From Candidatus Omnitrophota bacterium (GTDB lineage: Bacteria; Omnitrophota; Gorgyraeia; Gygaellales; Profunditerraquicolaceae), in contig JAQUQA010000041.1 in the NCBI GenBank assembly GCA_028716305.1, forward strand, positions 1-8,566: 8,566 bases of DNA. Reading direction: 5' to 3'. Under the pieces are notes generated by a model that had not been told where the DNA came from, searched no databases, and saw only the letters and a list, made by a program, of their open reading frames with translations. A program made the position numbers and the translations under genes. Positions 5,599 to 8,566 of this stretch are shown piece after piece (position 1 is the first letter of the stretch; each line of letters begins with the position of its first letter).

Positions 5599-6391
5599 GT
5601 TTTACCTCCGTGTTCAGGACAATGCCTTTTAAGCCCGCGGGATCGGATTTATTCGTGCGTAACTTTGCCAGATCCCAGCTGTAGTCATAAAGATGCAGAC
5701 CCTTGCTTACCGCGATAATTTCTCCGTCTTCAACACCGATTTCGTCGGCCATATATTGTTTCACCAGCTGCAGCCCCCCGAGATTAGAAGGAAAACCGCC
5801 CCAGAGGTCCCAGGAACGAAAATAAAGTATAAAATGCAGCTTCCCGTACCGGATCCTGGTATCGATCAGCCGCAGGCATGGCGGATCGACCAATTTGATA
5901 TCGGAAGGCATGCCGATCTCCATAATTGCCTGATTCGTCCCGTGCCCCTTGTCTTTATAAAGATTGATCACTTCCTCGATCTGATTGACTTCCAGCGGCA
6001 TCTCGCGGATCATCTCCTTGTCCTTGCCGCCCGCGCTTTCCTTGAATTTAACCTTCGGATCAACCAGCCTTTCCCCGTAAGTATAATCCTCGGTCTCGGT
6101 CTTGGTGCCGGTCAAAAGATAACTCAAATACCCCTGGATATAATCCATATCCGTGGGCGCCGGGATACTCATCCCTTCGGGGATAATCGGGATGATCTGG
6201 TGTGAAGGCTTTCTCACCCTAATGGAAACAAAATCGAACTCCAGGCGTTTCTGCCCCTCATAACTTCCCCGGGTGATCGTATAGACATGGCCCTTTTCGA
6301 GGATCTCGGCCAGCCCCTGGAACCAGGCATCATCCAGGTCAAAGGCATCGATAAATACCGGCTTTAAAAAGACTTCATTTTGGCTGCTCAT
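5588..6391 (-). CDS. thyA: Thymidylate synthase, methanogen/archaeal type
   Basis: This 267-residue protein belongs to the ThyA superfamily, which methylates dUMP to dTMP with methylene-tetrahydrofolate. Its features match the archaeal subgroup better than E. coli ThyA. DPPCLRLIDTRI (169-180) contains catalytic C172. FRSWDLWGGFPSNLGG (191-206) holds phosphate-binding R192, then S193, D195 and N203; N203 matches the Asn that selects uracil over cytosine. GLHLYDYSWD (231-240) holds H233 and Y235, which contact the sugar. The paired arginines before the Cys loop in E. coli are replaced by a GTNQAIM segment (151-157). An RGSYEGQ stretch (41-47) probably takes the phosphate-loop place. The ATG at 6391 overlaps the preceding stop by four bases (ATGA) and has GAAGGA upstream. 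A longer reading to 6490 would lie inside the response regulator. dCMP hydroxymethylase is less likely because of N203. Confidence 0.82.
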   Translation of the reverse strand: MSSQNEVFLKPVFIDAFDLDDAWFQGLAEILEKGHVYTITRGSYEGQKRLEFDFVSIRVRKPSHQIIPIIPEGMSIPAPTDMDYIQGYLSYLLTGTKTETEDYTYGERLVDPKVKFKESAGGKDKEMIREMPLEVNQIEEVINLYKDKGHGTNQAIMEIGMPSDIKLVDPPCLRLIDTRIRYGKLHFILYFRSWDLWGGFPSNLGGLQLVKQYMADEIGVEDGEIIAVSKGLHLYDYSWDLAKLRTNKSDPAGLKGIVLNTEVKHGK

Positions 6392-6786
6392 TTGTCCTTC
6401 TTCAACCTTTCTTGCGTCGCGTTCACGAAAAGCCTGAAGTTGCTCATAATCTGGGAAATAGGCATATTCTTGCCGATATACCCGGAACATCCGTATTCTT
6501 TTGATTTGGCGATCAGGTCCTCGTCGTAACCGAATCCGGTAATCATGATCACGATCACATCCGGTTTCTTTTCTTTCAGGGTTTTTAACGTTTCAATACC
6601 GCTGATCCCGCCTAATTTGATATCGAGGAGCACGACATCAAAACTTTCCCCGTCCACCGCCTGCAGGGCCTCTTCCCCGCTGGAAACGGTCTTGACATTG
6701 TATTTCTCGGCTTTTAAAAGATCGGTAAAAAGCTCCCTCACCGGCGCTTCGTCATCTACCACTAAAACCTTATTCAGATTAGCCAT
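6388..6786 (-). CDS. Single-domain response regulator (CheY/Spo0F-like receiver)
   Basis: A 132-residue receiver domain with no output domain. The Mg-binding acidic pair is D11-D12 (VVDDE), the phosphoacceptor is D55 (VLLDIK), the switch threonine is T83 (IMITGFG), and the conserved lysine is K106 (YIGKNMP). The receiver fold is complete at about 120 residues, with a short basic tail (KKDK). It begins inside the end of the histidine kinase gene (8-base overlap), with a strong AAGGAGGT site at 6791-6798, so the kinase is almost certainly its phosphodonor. With no DNA-binding domain, it must act by protein contact or as a phosphorelay intermediate. Its stop overlaps the thymidylate synthase start. 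Confidence 0.95.
   Translation of the reverse strand: MANLNKVLVVDDEAPVRELFTDLLKAEKYNVKTVSSGEEALQAVDGESFDVVLLDIKLGGISGIETLKTLKEKKPDVIVIMITGFGYDEDLIAKSKEYGCSGYIGKNMPISQIMSNFRLFVNATQERLKKDK
6395..6400 (-). promoter_or_regulatory. Shine-Dalgarno deciding the thymidylate synthase start
   Basis: GAAGGA, three bases before the ATG at 6391. With the ATGA overlap it favours this start over the in-frame ATG at 6490, which would add 33 residues unlike the family. Confidence 0.6.
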
Positions 6787-8278
6787 TCTTACCTCCTTGT
6801 TCCTCGGTTTTTACCACCGGGAATTTAATCACAAAAGTAGTCCCTTTATTTTCAACCGATTCTACCTCTACCGAACCATTATGGTTACTGATAATGTTGT
6901 GACAGATTGACAATCCCAGCCCCGTGCCGGTGCTCTTAGTGGAAAAGAAAGGCATGAAAATATTTTTCAGGTTCTTTTCCGGAATACCACAACCGGTATC
7001 GGATATACGGATCTCCACATGATGGTCGCCCAGGTTGGATGTCTTTATTGTCAATTTACCCCCTTGCGGCATGGCTTGACAGGCGTTCAAGAACAAATTA
7101 ATAAACACTTCTTCCAGCTGATTCTGGTCGCCCCTTACCGGCAACACCCCCGCGGCTAAATCTTTAATGATCTCGATCTTGGCGCCCAGGATCTTCTGAT
7201 AAGACAGAAGCGGCAGAACGCCTTCGATAACATTATTTATATCCAGCTTAACTTCGTTGATCGGCTTGTACCTGGCAAAAAGCAGCACCCGGTCGACCAG
7301 CTTCCTGATCCTCTCCGCCTGCTGGTTTATGATCTTAAGGTCGGAGTTCTTGATCCTGCGGAAAAACTCATGCTTCTTGGAAAGCATCTCCAGCCTTCCG
7401 GAAATCACAAATAACGGATTGTTGATCTCATGGGCCATACCCGCGGCGAGCTGCCCGATCGCCGCCAGTTTTTCAGACTGAAACATCTGATACTCGATCT
7501 TTTTGCGCTCGGTTATATCCTTTGCGATAAAAAGGTAACCGGACACCTTGGAATCGGCATCCAGATACTGGAGCACCGTGAGGATCACCGGAAACGTCTC
7601 GCCGTTCTTTCTCTTTAATTGTATCTCCGGCTCTTCATGCTTGCCGGAAACCCTGACCCTCTCTAAAATAAGGGAAAGTTTTCCTTTGGCTTCGTCTTCC
7701 GGGTGCAGCAGGCTGACATGCTTAAAGATAATCTCGTTCCTATTCCAGCCGAACATCGCCTCGCTGCCCATGCCATAGTAGGTGATGTTCCCGTCCAGAT
7801 TGCTTACATATAAGGCGTATTCCTTGATATCGGCAAAGATGTTCTTTATTGTTTCGTCGATCTTCTTATGGGAATCCTCCCTTTCCCGCATCCGGGTAAC
7901 ATCCACCCCGACAAAAAGCACGCCTTCCGTCTCCTGCGAGGGCGAGAGGACCGGGGATATCTGCCAGGAGATCAACCTTTGAACATCACCAAAGACACTG
8001 ATCAACCCGTCAAAGGTATTGGACCTTTGGAACTTCACGACATCATCGAAAACGGCCTTAAGCATCTGCTGTTTTACATCTATGTCTTCCTGATAAAGCA
8101 TGCCAAAGAGATCGTTTCCCAACATCTCCTGCTTGGTTCTCAACATTAGCCTCTCGGCTTTGTTGTTGCAGAAAATTACCCTGGCCTCGGGATCCGAATA
8201 GAAAAAGATGACTTCGGCGGTATCGATCAATCTCGCGGCTAAAGCATCCAACCCGTTTTTTGTATTCCGTGTCGTCAT
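6779..8278 (-). CDS. Soluble PAS-PAS sensor histidine kinase
   Basis: A 499-residue sensor kinase. Two PAS domains lie at about 11-131 and 139-257. The second ends in the PAC-type DITERKK. The dimerisation/phosphoacceptor helix has H283 in AAGMAHEINNPL. The ATPase domain shows the N box (N394 to N398, NLFLNACQAM), G1 box DTGCGIP (427-433), F box FMPFFSTKS, and G2 box GTGLGLS (451-457), so it should be active. There is no membrane span or signal peptide, so it senses a cytoplasmic cue, possibly redox or a small ligand; no cofactor residues are evident. The ATG lies six bases after the tRNA-Gly CCA end, with no room for a Shine-Dalgarno sequence. A TTG at codon 10 is a weaker alternative. It is first in the operon with the receiver. 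Confidence 0.93.
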   Translation of the reverse strand: MTTRNTKNGLDALAARLIDTAEVIFFYSDPEARVIFCNNKAERLMLRTKQEMLGNDLFGMLYQEDIDVKQQMLKAVFDDVVKFQRSNTFDGLISVFGDVQRLISWQISPVLSPSQETEGVLFVGVDVTRMREREDSHKKIDETIKNIFADIKEYALYVSNLDGNITYYGMGSEAMFGWNRNEIIFKHVSLLHPEDEAKGKLSLILERVRVSGKHEEPEIQLKRKNGETFPVILTVLQYLDADSKVSGYLFIAKDITERKKIEYQMFQSEKLAAIGQLAAGMAHEINNPLFVISGRLEMLSKKHEFFRRIKNSDLKIINQQAERIRKLVDRVLLFARYKPINEVKLDINNVIEGVLPLLSYQKILGAKIEIIKDLAAGVLPVRGDQNQLEEVFINLFLNACQAMPQGGKLTIKTSNLGDHHVEIRISDTGCGIPEKNLKNIFMPFFSTKSTGTGLGLSICHNIISNHNGSVEVESVENKGTTFVIKFPVVKTEEQGGKNG

Positions 8279-8284
8279 CGGTCA

Positions 8285-8358
8285 TGGAGCGGGTGATCGG
8301 AATCGAACCGACATATATAGCTTGGAAGGCTATTGTTCTGCCATTGAACTACACCCGC
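8285..8358 (-). tRNA. tRNA-Gly, anticodon TCC, CCA encoded
   Basis: A complete cloverleaf. Acceptor GCGGGTG pairs with CACCCGC, discriminator T (8288), then CCA (8287-8285) is encoded. The D arm is AGTTCAATGGCAGAAC. The anticodon stem ATAGC/GCTAT encloses loop CTTCCAA, anticodon TCC, reading GGA (and GGG by wobble). The T arm contains GGTTCGATTCC. It is the only one of the three tRNAs here with a templated CCA, though three bases could match by chance. Its 5' half is part of the 115-bp tandem repeat. Confidence 0.97.
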
Positions 8359-8566
8359 AATAATTTCCAATATGGCTTGTTGAGCACAATAATGCGCCTT
8401 CAGGCGCATTTAGCGAAATCCCGCCGCTTTTTGGCGGGAGAAGGCTATTGTTCTGCCATTGAACTACACCCGCAATAATTTCCAATATGGCTTGTTGAGC
8501 ACAATAATGCGCCTTCAGGCGCATTTAGCGAAATCCCGCCGCTTTTTGGCGGGAGAAGGCTATTGT
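8325..8566. repeat. 115-bp tandem repeat containing a tRNA-Gly 5' half
   Basis: Units are 8325-8439, 8440-8554 and a 12-base start of a third (8555-8566) cut by the window edge. The full units look identical base for base. Each carries the first 34 nt of tRNA-Gly (broken between anticodon bases 35 and 36), a 25-bp upstream spacer, an 8-bp hairpin (8391-8410, loop TTCA) and a TCCCGCC/GGCGGGA hairpin (8419-8439). Only the copy nearest the kinase has the tRNA 3' half. It may be a real array or an assembly artefact at a contig end. Confidence 0.9.
8440..8473 (-). pseudogene. Truncated tRNA-Gly (5' half only)
   Basis: This is a 34-nt copy of the tRNA-Gly 5' half, with acceptor 5' strand, D arm and anticodon 5' arm. 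It ends at anticodon position 35 and joins directly to the GGCGGGA arm of a hairpin. There is no 3' half, so it cannot make a tRNA. A further copy starts at the window edge (8555-8566). Confidence 0.85.

Noticed and set aside
5693..6205. 170-codon plus-strand open frame
   Set aside because: It is antisense to the thymidylate synthase, whose motifs are clear. No recognisable domain or ribosome-binding site supports it.
6392..6490. 33-residue N-terminal extension of the thymidylate synthase
   Set aside because: It lies entirely within the response regulator gene, does not resemble the family, and the ATGA overlap with GAAGGA upstream marks the shorter start.
8058..8285. 75-codon minus-strand frame starting at the ATG formed by the tRNA CCA end
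   Set aside because: It overlaps the kinase in another frame, shows no domain, and the kinase frame encodes a clear PAS domain there.
8419..8439. Intrinsic terminator upstream of tRNA-Gly
   Set aside because: On the minus strand only three T follow the stem, and the same hairpin recurs in places where termination makes no sense, such as inside rnpB.

Overview
All genes seen lie on the minus strand, so transcription runs from the right edge to the left. The window looks like bacterial chromosome, probably an assembled contig end from an uncultured lineage. Bacterial markers are ruvA, ruvC, yebC, a type A RNase P RNA and gpsA. A thymidylate synthase of the methanogen/archaeal type, a COG1579 zinc-ribbon protein and many short-word intergenic repeats recall candidate phyla such as Omnitrophota. 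That placement is a guess; there is no rRNA or phylogenetic marker here to settle it.

Right part (8566 to 4196): a 115-bp tandem repeat carrying the 5' half of a tRNA-Gly runs off the right edge and leads into an intact tRNA-Gly(UCC). Six bases after its encoded CCA begins a soluble two-PAS histidine kinase. It is followed, with overlapping ends, by a single-domain response regulator, the archaeal-type thymidylate synthase, a PilZ (c-di-GMP receptor) protein and gpsA. All four junctions overlap (8, 4, 11 and 4 bases), which implies one translationally coupled operon mixing signalling with dTMP and phospholipid precursor synthesis.

Middle (4195 to 3331): about 500 bases without a gene hold a heptamer array, a dense set of perfect hairpins and a weak promoter candidate. 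Then come tRNA-Ile2/Met(CAU), a detached tRNA T-arm plus acceptor end that is split by a hairpin insert, an octamer array, and tRNA-Val(CAC).

Left part (3330 to 1): a coiled-coil/C4 zinc-ribbon protein, RNase HI, RNase P RNA (rnpB), a second octamer array, then the classical yebC-ruvC-ruvA recombination operon, with ruvA cut by the window edge.

The most unusual signal is not a protein. A small hairpin with the arms TCCCGCC and GGCGGGA recurs in or beside several RNA genes: inside rnpB, inside a tRNA T-loop remnant, in each tRNA-Gly half-repeat, and once in the gene-free region. Together with the octamer and heptamer arrays it suggests a REP- or MITE-like element population associated with RNA genes.
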